Source of the DNA: an uncultured Bacilli bacterium
GTDB taxonomy: Bacteria > Bacillota_I > Bacilli_A > RF39 > UBA660
Assembly: GCA_947623825.1 (NCBI GenBank)
Contig: CANQHQ010000005.1
Location: forward strand, 1-54,527
Direction of reading: 5' to 3'
Length of the DNA stretch: 54,527 nucleotides
Shown here: in pieces, positions 54,524 to 54,527 of the stretch
Layout: every line of letters begins with the position of its first letter
Position numbering within the stretch: the stretch's first letter is position 1
The notes under the pieces: model-generated
Told to the model about the DNA's origin: nothing
The model's input: the letters and a program-made list of their open reading frames with translations, nothing else
Database searches by the model: none
Translations under genes and position numbers: made by a program

Positions 54524-54527
54524 ATGA

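Overview
This window looks like a chromosomal segment of a low-GC, spore-forming Firmicute of the Bacilli. Evidence: A+T-rich sequence with TGA used as a stop, strong GGAGG ribosome sites, extended -10 promoters (TGnTATAAT), a GerA-type germinant receptor operon, a CotY/CotZ-like coat protein, a YjcZ-like peptide, ComEA/ComEC and both SEDS proteins (RodA and FtsW). The number of sortase-anchored adhesins, InlB/SHIRT-like repeats and BspA-type leucine-rich repeats suggests a host-associated (probably gut) uncultured Bacillus-class organism; that is inference. I see no prophage, integrase, transposase or CRISPR array.

Layout. 1-8.1 kb: one giant monocistronic gene (2622 aa) with a cold-shock-like N-terminus, a long helical solenoid, a STAND/AAA-type NTPase and a C-terminal HEPN-like domain with an RNxxxH motif. 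It has the architecture of an RNA-targeting conflict or antiphage sensor and is the best candidate here for an undescribed system. 8.1-11.5 kb: VanZ-like protein, an unknown helical protein, tRNA-Glu and a LafB-like glycolipid glycosyltransferase. 11.5-16.2 kb: surface proteins (InlB-repeat protein, CHAP amidase, an NPSTG-anchored protein, a Big2-domain protein). 16.2-28.5 kb: mostly housekeeping, sporulation and competence genes (rodA, coat protein, EIIB-like protein lacking its cysteine, sensor kinase, def, transglutaminase-like protein, yjcZ, ftsW, comEA-comEC, HD hydrolase, tRNA-Arg, HEAGH peptidase).

28.7-34.9 kb: a pilus operon (LPETG adhesin, minor pilin, LPVTG backbone pilin, class C sortase) followed by a class B sortase. 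34.9-38.4 kb: a degenerate phosphoglycerate-mutase-like pseudoenzyme, a holin-like/M23 endolysin-like pair and a membrane-anchored protein. 38.4-41.9 kb (minus): gerAA-gerAC-gerAB. 42-46.2 kb: an RlmD-type rRNA methyltransferase fused to a degenerate VanY-like domain, a membrane-anchored cyclophilin, an RluA pseudouridine synthase and two small membrane proteins. 46.2-52.6 kb: a 2064-aa surface protein (von Willebrand A, about 20 BspA-type repeats, four CUB-like modules). 52.6-54.5 kb: a radical-SAM protein and a DUF5662-like protein.

A unifying signal is regulatory. Three surface loci (NPSTG protein, pilus operon, giant adhesin) each have a run of 9-10 G residues inside the -35/-10 spacer of an otherwise good promoter. 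The pilus and giant-adhesin promoters are near copies of each other. G-tract slippage would change spacer length, so these look like phase-variable promoters that switch the cell's adhesive surface. The sortases presumably anchor the LPxTG/NPxTG products; the giant VWA protein has no C-terminal sorting signal.
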